From: Methylobacterium gregans
GTDB lineage: Bacteria; Pseudomonadota; Alphaproteobacteria; Rhizobiales; Beijerinckiaceae
DNA length: 34,285 bases
Reading direction: 5' to 3'
Assembly (NCBI RefSeq): GCF_022179245.1
Contig: NZ_BPQM01000006.1
Location: 1 to 34,285, forward strand
Shown: piece after piece, positions 8,478 through 14,247 of the stretch
How the letters are laid out: each line of letters starts with the position of its first letter
Position numbering within the stretch: the stretch's first letter is position 1
Translations under genes and position numbers: made by a program
Notes under the pieces: generated by a model
What the model saw: only the letters and a program-made list of their open reading frames with translations
Database searches by the model: none
What the model was told of the DNA's origin: nothing

Positions 8478-8608
8478 CGCGCTACTGTCCCGTTCTGGTC
8501 CGTTCCGGCTACGGCCAAGCTTTCGCGCCGGCCTGTCCTCGGCACCTTCGCAGCTTCAACGGGCGAGCACAGGCCCGGTTGCGGCACGGCCCGCGGCCAA
8601 CCGGGGCA

Positions 8609-8634
8609 GGAACCATCGGTTATTGGCGAAGGTT
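8609..8634 (+). promoter_or_regulatory. Sigma-EcfG (general stress) promoter of the KGG-domain gene
   Basis: GGAAC at 8609-8613, a 17-bp spacer and GGTT at 8631-8634. The -10 core GTT and its distance from the -35 agree with GGAAC-N17-CGTT; only the first base of the -10 differs. The start codon is 34 bp further on. Confidence 0.75.
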
Positions 8635-8668
8635 GTGATGAAGTGAAGCGAAGCCTGAGGAGGGACTG

Positions 8669-8860
8669 ATGGCATCGGGAAATTCGACCTCGAAGCGAGG
8701 TTTTGCATCTATGAACATCGAGCGTCAGCGCGAGATCGCCAGCAAGGGCGGGCGCAGCGTGCCGGCCGAGAAGCGCTCCTTCTCGCAGGACCGTGAGCTG
8801 GCCTCGTCGGCTGGACGCAAGGGTGGCCAGTCGACCGGAACCGGTCGCGCCGGCGAGTGA
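8669..8860 (+). CDS. KGG-domain stress protein (YciG/GsiB-like), 63 residues
   Basis: The 63-residue product contains the KGG repeat twice: ASKGGRSVPAEKRSF in the middle and GRKGGQST near the C-terminus. Proteins with this Gly-rich, Lys/Arg-rich hydrophilic repeat (YciG, GsiB) accumulate under general stress and resemble plant LEA/hydrophilin proteins. The sequence has no hydrophobic core, so it is probably disordered and cytoplasmic. GGAGGGACTG precedes the ATG, and a sigma-EcfG promoter lies directly upstream, which fits the family's role. Two terminators follow the gene. An internal ATG at MNIERQ is possible, but the first has the better ribosome-binding site. Confidence 0.88.
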   Translation: MASGNSTSKRGFASMNIERQREIASKGGRSVPAEKRSFSQDRELASSAGRKGGQSTGTGRAGE

Positions 8861-8880
8861 TCTCCCGCTGCCCGGTTCAC

Positions 8881-8921
8881 GGCGCTCGTCCCTGATCGGG
8901 GACGGGCGCCGTCTCTTTTTC
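8881..8921 (+). terminator. Intrinsic terminator of the KGG-domain gene
   Basis: A 12-bp stem (8881-8892 with 8899-8910, one G-T pair) is followed by GTCTCTTTTTC, 20 bp past the stop codon. Confidence 0.85.
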
Positions 8922-8934
8922 AGACCCGGCCCGC

Positions 8935-8975
8935 GCACGAAAAAGGCCCCGCTCGCCGCGGGGCCTTTTTCGTGC
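8935..8975. terminator. Bidirectional intrinsic terminator
   Basis: A perfect 18-bp stem (8935-8952 with 8958-8975, 5-nt loop) includes AAAAAGGCCCCGC and GCGGGGCCTTTTT, so it carries a T-run on both strands. It sits between the KGG gene and the convergent secreted-protein gene ending at 9016 and should stop transcription from both sides. Confidence 0.92.
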
Positions 8976-9015
8976 TGGCTGATGCTTTCTGTATGGGCCG
9001 AGGGCAGGGCCGCGG

Positions 9016-9393
9016 TCAGGAAATGCAGCGACCCGGCAGCATGCGGCGTGCCTCCGGCCCGACCAGAGCGCTCAGAGCCGCCTCGCAGCCCTCCCGCATC
9101 GTCCGGCGGGGCTTGAGAACCGGCCGCTCCTCGGATTCTCCGCCCTGCGCGGACGGGGCCGGGCGGCTCTCCAGGCGCGGGACGCCGGCCACGCGGGTCG
9201 GGCTGATCGCCAGCGAGACCGGGCGCATGCCCGGCAGGGGCGCCGGTGCCAGGAGCGCGGCGGGCGACTGGCTGCTCGTCAAGGCCACCGGCGCGGTCCA
9301 GCGGTCGGCGGTGTCGCGGATCATCGGATGGACCATCAGGGTTAGAATGGCGGCCGGTGCACTCACGCCCAGAATGAAACCAGACCGAAGCAT
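9016..9393 (-). CDS. Secreted hypothetical protein with sigma-EcfG promoter, 125 residues
   Basis: No named family recognised. The N-terminus (MLRSGFILGVSAPAAILTLM) looks like a signal peptide or membrane anchor. The middle is Pro/Ala-rich and probably flexible. The C-terminus holds a compact cysteine-containing module, EGCEAALSALVGPEARRMLPGRCIS, whose two cysteines could form a disulfide in the periplasm. The ATG follows GGAGGCCGCGACG. A perfect GGAAC-N17-CGTT promoter lies 41 bp upstream on the same strand, so I infer that it is induced by the general stress response. It shares an intergenic region with the candidate small RNA. Confidence 0.72.
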   Translation of the reverse strand: MLRSGFILGVSAPAAILTLMVHPMIRDTADRWTAPVALTSSQSPAALLAPAPLPGMRPVSLAISPTRVAGVPRLESRPAPSAQGGESEERPVLKPRRTMREGCEAALSALVGPEARRMLPGRCIS

Positions 9394-9433
9394 CGTCGCG
9401 GCCTCCGATAGGAGCTTGACAGGTTGTTAACAG

Positions 9434-9459
9434 AACGCGTGCTCTCGCCTCTCGGTTCC
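9434..9459 (-). promoter_or_regulatory. Perfect sigma-EcfG promoter for the secreted 125-residue protein
   Basis: On the minus strand GGAAC (9459-9455), a 17-bp spacer and CGTT (9437-9434). The gene starts at 9393, leaving a leader of about 30 nt. Confidence 0.85.
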
Positions 9460-9547
9460 TTCCCGGCGTGTCGATGGGGTCATCAGTATTCGTTGGGCGT
9501 TCTGTCTCGCGTGCTGGCCCCCGCGGAACCTGTCCACAGGCGCACAA

Positions 9548-9565
9548 TGTGACCTGAAAGTCACG
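9548..9565. promoter_or_regulatory. Palindrome upstream of the small-RNA promoter
   Basis: GTGAC-N6-GTCAC (9549-9564), in the larger frame TGTGAC-N6-GTCACG, is an inverted repeat of the general Crp/Fnr or GntR style. Its centre is about 68 bp upstream of the predicted small-RNA start, a position usable by an activator. The spacing differs from the enteric CRP consensus, so the binder is unknown. Confidence 0.3.
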
Positions 9566-9593
9566 GTTGGGCGAGAAATTGAACGGCGTGACC

Positions 9594-9618
9594 GGAACCT
9601 CCGGCCCTTCGGTCCGTT
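9594..9618 (+). promoter_or_regulatory. Perfect sigma-EcfG promoter of the candidate small RNA
   Basis: GGAAC at 9594-9598, a 16-bp spacer and CGTT at 9615-9618. No start codon with a ribosome-binding site follows before the terminator at 9683, so this promoter appears to serve an untranslated transcript. Confidence 0.85.
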
Positions 9619-9624
9619 CTCAGA

Positions 9625-9713
9625 GGACCCGGCCACCTGGTCCTCCCCGCATTCCCCTTGTGCATCGGCCGGAACCTCTCAGACGGGCTGGAGCCACTCC
9701 AGCCCGTTTTTTT
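9625..9713 (+). ncRNA. Candidate general-stress small RNA with a C-rich loop (GsrN-like plan)
   Basis: This roughly 90-nt transcript is predicted from a perfect sigma-EcfG promoter (ending at 9618) and a perfect intrinsic terminator (9683-9713). Between them AGAGG (9622-9626, right at the expected start) pairs with CCTCT (9675-9679), and CCGGCC (9629-9634) pairs with GGCCGG (9667-9672). This gives an 11-bp stem with a small internal loop. The 32-nt apical loop is C-rich (TCCTCCCC at 9641-9648, TTCCCC at 9652-9657) and could pair with Shine-Dalgarno sequences. Caulobacter GsrN, a small RNA controlled by the same kind of sigma factor, has the same plan of C-rich loop plus terminator. Homology to GsrN is my inference. 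The exact 5' end is uncertain by several nucleotides. No credible ORF lies inside. Confidence 0.7.
9683..9713 (+). terminator. Intrinsic terminator of the candidate small RNA
   Basis: Perfect 11-bp stem (9683-9693 with 9697-9707), 3-nt loop, followed by seven consecutive T (9707-9713). There is no plus-strand gene upstream for at least 800 bp, so the terminator must serve an untranslated transcript. Confidence 0.93.
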
Positions 9714-9741
9714 GCGGCTCGGCAGCTGGATGTGCATACGG

Positions 9742-9768
9742 AAAAGCCCCGGCGCGATGGCCGGGGCT
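9742..9768 (-). terminator. Intrinsic terminator of phyR
   Basis: A 9-bp stem (9745-9753 with 9760-9768, 6-nt loop), with AAAA at 9742-9745 on the plus strand, that is a T-run on the minus strand. It lies about 100 bp past the phyR stop codon and faces the small-RNA terminator. Confidence 0.8.
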
Positions 9769-9865
9769 CTTGCTTGGGAGGGTCGGGGAAGCCCTGCATC
9801 AGGATCTGTGCGGAGGCCCGACGCAGTCGCCGTTGTCGGGTCGCCCTGCGTCAGGCCGTCTTGCG

Positions 9866-10672
9866 TCAGGCTGACTTGGCCTCGCGGCGGCGGGCGGTCT
9901 GCTGGAAGAACAGGGCCTGGCTGATCACCGCCGAGACGTTGGCGGGCTGGAACGGCTTGGCGATCAGGAAGGCCGGCTCCGGCCGCTCGCCGGTGAGGAA
10001 GCGCTCCGGATAGGCGGTGATGAAGATCACTGGCACCTCGAAGGTCTTCAGCAGATCATTCACCGCGTCGAGGCCCGAGGAGCCGTCGGCGAGCTGGATG
10101 TCGGCCAGGATCAGGCCGGGGCGCTTGCCGCCCTCGCCCGCGATCTTGATCGCCTCCGAGCGGGTACGGGCGACGCCGATCACGTTGTGGCCCAGGCCCT
10201 CCACCAGGGCCTCGAGGTCCATGGCGATCAGCGGCTCGTCCTCGATGATCAGGATCTCGGTCGCCATGTCGGCGGCGAGCTCGCGGCCGGCCTCGTCCAC
10301 GAGGTCGCGCACCTGGGCGACGTCCACGTCGAGGATGATCGCGGCGTCCTCCTCGGAGAAGCCCTCGAGGCATGAGAGCAGGAAGGCCTGGCGCGGCAGC
10401 GGCGTGATTTGGCCGAGGCGAACCTCCGCCGGCAGATCGTGCTGCACCTGCTCGCGGCGGCCGTTCACCGAGAGCGAGTTCCAGATCCGCGTGAAGACCC
10501 GGAACAGGTCCGCCTTGACGTTGGTGCTGCGACCGAGGGTTTCGGGTTCGTTGACCAGCGTTTCCAAAGTCGCGGCGACGTAGGCGTCCCCCGCAACCTG
10601 GCTGCCCGTGAGCGCGCGCGCGTAGCGCCTCAGGTAGGGCAGGTGCTGCACAACGAGTTGCGATGTGGACAT
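9866..10672 (-). CDS. phyR: PhyR, general stress response anti-anti-sigma response regulator
   Basis: The 268-residue product has the PhyR plan: an N-terminal ECF-sigma-like domain (residues 1 to about 130, sigma2-like then sigma4-like) and a C-terminal receiver domain. The receiver carries the acidic pocket IIEDEP (142-147), the phosphoacceptor Asp191 in LILADIQLADGSSG, Thr219 in FITAYPE and Lys239 in IAKPFQP. When phosphorylated, PhyR family proteins bind NepR through the sigma-like domain and free sigma-EcfG. The length is close to that of Methylobacterium PhyR. The ATG follows AGGGGATCGA. A perfect sigma-EcfG promoter at 10715-10739 implies positive feedback. Two in-frame TGA codons, 15 bp apart within a 15-bp imperfect direct repeat (9846-9875), end the gene. 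Confidence 0.97.
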   Translation of the reverse strand: MSTSQLVVQHLPYLRRYARALTGSQVAGDAYVAATLETLVNEPETLGRSTNVKADLFRVFTRIWNSLSVNGRREQVQHDLPAEVRLGQITPLPRQAFLLSCLEGFSEEDAAIILDVDVAQVRDLVDEAGRELAADMATEILIIEDEPLIAMDLEALVEGLGHNVIGVARTRSEAIKIAGEGGKRPGLILADIQLADGSSGLDAVNDLLKTFEVPVIFITAYPERFLTGERPEPAFLIAKPFQPANVSAVISQALFFQQTARRREAKSA

Positions 10673-10714
10673 TCGATCCCCTGTGGCTTGCTGTGTTCTC
10701 GCCGCCTCCCGCCC

Positions 10715-10739
10715 AACGCGGGCGGCCCGGCTCCGTTCC
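10715..10739 (-). promoter_or_regulatory. Perfect sigma-EcfG promoter of phyR
   Basis: On the minus strand GGAAC (10739-10735), a 16-bp spacer and CGTT (10718-10715), 43 bp before the phyR start codon. Confidence 0.9.
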
Positions 10740-10747
10740 GGGGAAGC

Positions 10748-10772
10748 GGAACCGAACTTGGATCCTGGCGTT
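10748..10772 (+). promoter_or_regulatory. Perfect sigma-EcfG promoter of nepR
   Basis: GGAAC at 10748-10752, a 16-bp spacer and CGTT at 10769-10772. The nepR start is 80 bp further on. Only 8 bp (10740-10747) separate this -35 box from that of phyR on the other strand. Confidence 0.88.
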
Positions 10773-10852
10773 GCTGAAGCAGCCATGACGTATGTCAAGC
10801 CGCAAGACAATGCGGCGGGCGCGGGTTAACCGGGCCCAAGGGGATGCCGTGA

Positions 10853-11179
10853 ATGAATGACGACGGGAAGGCGAGCGCCGTCCGCGCCGGAGGTATGCCG
10901 GCTGTCGAGGAGGCCGCCCCGCCGACGGAGCAGGCCGTAGCTGGGAAGACGGCGGCTCAGGCCCGGCCTTCAGACAGTTCGCTCAATGAGTTTGCGCGCA
11001 CGCGGCTCGGTACGCATCTGCGCGCGATGTACGATGCCGTGGTTCAGCAGCCGGTGCCGGACCAGTTCCGCGACCTGATCGCACGTCTCGAAGCCAGTGA
11101 GACAGGTGCTGCCGCGACGGGCGGGAATTCCGAGACGGGCGCGGCGCCCGACGCCGGCGGGAGCCGGCGGGACGCCTGA
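10853..11179 (+). CDS. nepR: NepR-family anti-sigma factor
   Basis: The 108-residue product carries the NepR core at residues 42-82: LNEFARTRLGTHLRAMYDAV followed by VPDQFRDLIARLE, the two helices that clamp sigma-EcfG and are captured by PhyR. Both tails are rich in Ala, Gly and charged residues and look disordered, as in other NepR proteins. The ATG follows CAAGGGGATGCCGTGA. It is divergent from phyR with back-to-back sigma-EcfG promoters. In many alphaproteobacteria nepR is followed by ecfG. Here it is followed by a convergent small membrane protein gene, so the sigma factor must be encoded elsewhere. A weak 7-bp inverted repeat (11188-11216) follows the stop. Confidence 0.95.
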   Translation: MNDDGKASAVRAGGMPAVEEAAPPTEQAVAGKTAAQARPSDSSLNEFARTRLGTHLRAMYDAVVQQPVPDQFRDLIARLEASETGAAATGGNSETGAAPDAGGSRRDA

Positions 11180-11225
11180 GCCTTCGGCGGATCGCCGCGC
11201 GGGGCGCGACGATCCGGCACGGGGT

Positions 11226-11402
11226 CTAGAGTGTCGGCGAGCGGCCACGCAGGAGGCCGATGACGGCCGAGATCGCGAAGAGCACGATCGCGACGAAGAA
11301 GACGAGCTTCGCGGCTTCCATGGCCGTGCCGGCGATGCCGCCGAAACCCAGCAGAGCGGCCACGAGGGCCACGACGAGAAATGTTACGGCCCAACCAAGC
11401 AT
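11226..11402 (-). CDS. DUF1328 (YtjA-like) small membrane protein, 58 residues
   Basis: The 58-residue product matches the DUF1328/YtjA family: [36 protein letters not shown], then a second hydrophobic stretch [14 protein letters not shown] and a short basic tail. It should form two membrane helices in the inner membrane; the family has no established biochemical role. The ATG follows AAAGGACCACAACA. A perfect GGAAC-N16-CGTT promoter lies 56 bp upstream on the same strand, so it belongs to the general stress regulon by sequence evidence. It converges on nepR. Confidence 0.92.
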   Translation of the reverse strand: MLGWAVTFLVVALVAALLGFGGIAGTAMEAAKLVFFVAIVLFAISAVIGLLRGRSPTL

Positions 11403-11458
11403 TGTTGTGGTCCTTTGAATAGTTCCGCCGCGGTGTTTTGCGGCTATCTGGTCATGGA

Positions 11459-11483
11459 AACGCCAAGGTTCGGCCATGGTTCC
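11459..11483 (-). promoter_or_regulatory. Perfect sigma-EcfG promoter of the DUF1328 gene
   Basis: On the minus strand GGAAC (11483-11479), a 16-bp spacer and CGTT (11462-11459), 56 bp before the start codon. Confidence 0.87.
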
Positions 11484-11643
11484 GTGGTCGGAATGCAGAG
11501 ATCGTCTATCGGTCTGATCGCGGGCGCGTGGGAGGGCTCGGCCCGGTCGACCGCCGCGGCTTTGCGCCGCCCCGCCCTGCGCGCGCCCTCGCATCCGGTG
11601 GTCCGGGCCCCCATATCCCGTTCATCGAAGCCGGACAGCTCGC

Positions 11644-11668
11644 GGAACGCAGACGTGTCCGCGGCGTT
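11644..11668 (+). promoter_or_regulatory. Perfect sigma-EcfG promoter of a 52-residue ORF
   Basis: GGAAC at 11644-11648, a 16-bp spacer and CGTT at 11665-11668, 45 bp before the ATG at 11714. Confidence 0.85.
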
Positions 11669-11713
11669 CGACAGACTGAAGATAGTCGAAACCAGTTGTC
11701 GAGAGACCCAGCG

Positions 11714-11872
11714 ATGAGAAACGCCTCCGCGCTCGCCGCACGCCTCGCAGAGACGGTCACCGATGCCCTGACGCGCGCGAGTGAGCGGCTGCTCGACCTC
11801 GTGGGGCCGCAGCGGCAGGCACAGCTCATCCCGGTCCGGGTGCGCCGGCGCCCGCCGCACGGGCGCCGTTGA
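11714..11872 (+). CDS. Small hypothetical stress protein, 52 residues
   Basis: No family recognised. The N-terminal two thirds (ALAARLAETVTDALTRASER then LLDLVGPQ) can form an amphipathic helix, and the tail (VRVRRRPPHGRR) is strongly basic, so it might bind nucleic acid or a membrane surface. Translation is supported only by a modest GAGAGA 7 bp ahead of the ATG. The case rests mainly on its position: a perfect sigma-EcfG promoter upstream and a 14-bp terminator hairpin downstream frame it as an independent transcription unit. Alternatively, that unit could be a non-coding RNA of about 290 nt. Confidence 0.6.
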   Translation: MRNASALAARLAETVTDALTRASERLLDLVGPQRQAQLIPVRVRRRPPHGRR

Positions 11873-11927
11873 ACCGAGAGAGCGGGGCCCGCCTTCGGGC
11901 ACTCCGGGGAACGACGCGACAAGGACG

Positions 11928-11965
11928 CGACGAAGCCGCCCGGCAACGGGCGGCTTCGTCGTTCT
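11928..11965 (+). terminator. Hairpin terminator after the 52-residue ORF
   Basis: Perfect 14-bp stem (11928-11941 with 11948-11961), 6-nt loop, followed by a weak T-tract (TTCTC). The remaining sequence to 12277 shows no gene or promoter that I can support. Confidence 0.7.
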
Positions 11966-12277
11966 CACGGCCCCAATCGGCGACTTGTCCACCGCCCGAT
12001 TCGGGGCGGGATCCGAGCCTGACCTCGCTGACTCACGCCGCGCCGCCCGGCATCCTGATCCGGCACGGGACGGGGTGGTTCATTTCCGGGCATGAGCCGC
12101 GGCTGGCGCACGCTCCCTCCGCTGTCCGCGCGTCCGGGCGCGGATCGATCGGTTCTCCGCCACACTTGCCCCCGGCCAACCGTTAAGGCTTGGTTTCCTT
12201 CGGGCGCCCGGCTTCGGCGAAGCGGTCCCGGTCTCCGCGACTGCGCGCGGGCCGGCATGCCCGATCCGGGGGACGGC

Positions 12278-13270
12278 ATGGGCGAGAACGCGCGGATGTG
12301 GCGAGGGTTGGCGGCCGGCGTGCCGCGTCGGCGGCTGATCGGCCCCCTGCTGGCCGGCCTCGTCCTCGGGCTCGGCGGCGTCACGGTGGCGGTGAGCGTC
12401 GGTCACGCCGCCGACAACCACAACCCGTTCGCATTCCTCGAAGCGCTCTTCCGCGGGCCGCCGGCCCGGCCAGAGCCGGCACCGCGGCAGGCCGCCCGCT
12501 ACGTCGCTCTGCCGGATGCGGCGCCGCCGCGCCGCCGCCTGATCCCGGCGCCGGCCTCCGGTCCGGCCCTGACCACGCACTGGCGCGCGCGTCGCGAGGC
12601 GATGCGGCGCGACGCCGCCCGCCACAGCACCCGCATCCCGCACAGGGTCGCGGAGGCGAGGGCCGGGCGCCGCACGGTCTGCGTGCGGATGTGCGACGGC
12701 TACCTCTTCCCGCTCGGCAACCTGAGGACGCGCGCCGATCTGCCGGCGCACGAGGCCGCCTGTGCGGCCGCCTGCCCCGGCGCGCGCACCAGCCTCTACA
12801 CCCTCGCGGCCGGCACGGGCGAGCTCGACCAAGCGGTGAGCCTGCAGGGCCAGCCCTACCGCGCTTCGGCACTCGCCCACGTCTACCGGCAGCGCCGGGT
12901 CGCCGACTGTTCCTGTCAGGCCGCGAGCGGCGCCCCGCTTCTCTCGATCGCGCAGGATCCCACGCTGCGCGCCGGGGACGCGGTGGCGACCCGCGACTCG
13001 GCCCGGGTTGCGGTGCGCCTGCCCGGCAGCCTCGCCCTCGTCGATTACCGCACCGCCCGGATCGCGGGCGGTGCCCGCCGCCAGATCGAGGGTCGGGTCG
13101 GCGCGCTCCAGCGCGAGGCGCGCGAGCGCGCGTTCCGGCAGGTGCTGCGTGCGGCCGAGCGCGAGAGCGTGGTTCGGGTCGCCTCCGCGGGCGGCTTCCT
13201 GCTCCCGGAGCGCGCCGTCGGCGGCTTCGTGCCCCTGCGGGTCGTGCAGCCCTCGCCCTATGGGCGCTGA
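12278..13270 (+). CDS. DUF2865 domain-containing secreted protein
   Basis: The 330-residue product begins with a basic stretch and a signal-like segment (LIGPLLAGLVLGLGGVTVAVSVGHAAD), so it is probably exported. The central DUF2865 domain is marked by VCVRMCDGYLFPLGNLRTRA, then HEAACAAACPGA, SLYTLAAGTGELDQAVSLQGQ and ADCSCQ. Its six cysteines could make disulfides in the periplasm. The C-terminal part is Arg/Ala-rich with no known domain. Family function is unknown; it is common in Hyphomicrobiales. I chose the ATG preceded by GGGGGACGGC; another ATG lies 18 bp downstream. Confidence 0.85.
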   Translation: MGENARMWRGLAAGVPRRRLIGPLLAGLVLGLGGVTVAVSVGHAADNHNPFAFLEALFRGPPARPEPAPRQAARYVALPDAAPPRRRLIPAPASGPALTTHWRARREAMRRDAARHSTRIPHRVAEARAGRRTVCVRMCDGYLFPLGNLRTRADLPAHEAACAAACPGARTSLYTLAAGTGELDQAVSLQGQPYRASALAHVYRQRRVADCSCQAASGAPLLSIAQDPTLRAGDAVATRDSARVAVRLPGSLALVDYRTARIAGGARRQIEGRVGALQREARERAFRQVLRAAERESVVRVASAGGFLLPERAVGGFVPLRVVQPSPYGR

Positions 13271-13334
13271 CAGCCTGCCCACGATGGCGTAGGCCTTGAG
13301 CCGGTCTCGGGGTGCGGCGGGGGGGAAGCGATCG

Positions 13335-14243
13335 ATGGCGGAGGGGCCGGATTTCGAGACGGCGCTGCCGGCCGCGGGTCAGTTCGAGACGCTGACGCCC
13401 CTGGTGCGCCGGCTCGTCGCGCCGAACGCGTCTCCGTTCACCGCGAGCGGCACCTGCACCTACGTCGTGGGACGCGGGACCGTGGCGGTGATCGATCCCG
13501 GACCCGAGGATGCGGACCATCTCGACCGCCTGCTCTCCGGGCTCGCGGGCGAGACGGTGGCGCAGATCGTCGTCACCCACACCCACCGCGATCATTCGCC
13601 GGGCGCGCGGCCCCTCAGGGACCGTACGGGCGCGCCCATCGTCGGCTGCGGCCCGCACCGCGCCGCGCGGGCGCTGGGTACCGGCGAGCTGCCGATGCTC
13701 GATGCGAGCGCCGACCGGGAGCACCGGCCCGACCGGGAACTCGCCGAGGGCGAGCGGGTCTCCGGTCCCGGCTGGACGCTGGAGGCGCTCGAGACGCCCG
13801 GCCACACCATGAACCACCTCGCCTTCGCGCTGCCGGAGGAGAACGCCCTGTTCTCGGGCGATCACGTCATGGCGTGGTCGACGAGCGTGGTGGCTCCGCC
13901 GGACGGCGCGATGCGCGCCTACATGGCCTCCCTCGACAAGCTGCGTGCCCGGGACGAGGCCGTGTATTGGCCGGGCCATGGCGGTCCGGTGCGCGACCCG
14001 CGCCGCTTCGTGCGGGGCCTCGCCAACCACCGCCGCCAGCGCGAGGCCGCGATCCGCGCACGGATCGCGGCGGGCGACGCGGAGATCGCCGCGATCGTCG
14101 CGGCGATCTACCAGGGATTGAACCCCCGGCTCACCGGCGCCGCGATGCTCTCGGTCTTCGCCCATCTGGAGGATCTGGTCGAGCGCGGGCAGGTGCTGAG
14201 CGACGGCCCGGCCCGGATCGACGGGCGCTACGGACCGGCCTGA
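13335..14243 (+). CDS. MBL-fold metallo-hydrolase (LACTB2-like)
   Basis: The 302-residue product has the full metallo-beta-lactamase metal site: THTHRDH at residues 81-87, PGHTMNH, the SGDHVM aspartate and the WPGHGG histidine. The extra C-terminal helical domain (AAIVAAIYQGLNPRLTGAAMLSVFAHLEDLVERGQV) is typical of the LACTB2/winged-helix group, which hydrolyses phosphodiester or thioester substrates. GGGGGAAGCGATCG precedes the chosen ATG. It is convergent with the DUF1499 gene, 4 bp apart. Substrate unknown. Confidence 0.9.
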   Translation: MAEGPDFETALPAAGQFETLTPLVRRLVAPNASPFTASGTCTYVVGRGTVAVIDPGPEDADHLDRLLSGLAGETVAQIVVTHTHRDHSPGARPLRDRTGAPIVGCGPHRAARALGTGELPMLDASADREHRPDRELAEGERVSGPGWTLEALETPGHTMNHLAFALPEENALFSGDHVMAWSTSVVAPPDGAMRAYMASLDKLRARDEAVYWPGHGGPVRDPRRFVRGLANHRRQREAAIRARIAAGDAEIAAIVAAIYQGLNPRLTGAAMLSVFAHLEDLVERGQVLSDGPARIDGRYGPA

Positions 14244-14247
14244 TCCT

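Noticed and set aside
9525..9529. Another GGAAC in the small-RNA intergenic region as a sigma-EcfG promoter
   Set aside because: No CGTT or GTT lies 16-17 bp downstream.
11422..11426. Minus-strand GGAAC close to the DUF1328 start as a promoter
   Set aside because: The required CGTT is missing, and it would leave no leader; the site at 11459-11483 fits fully.
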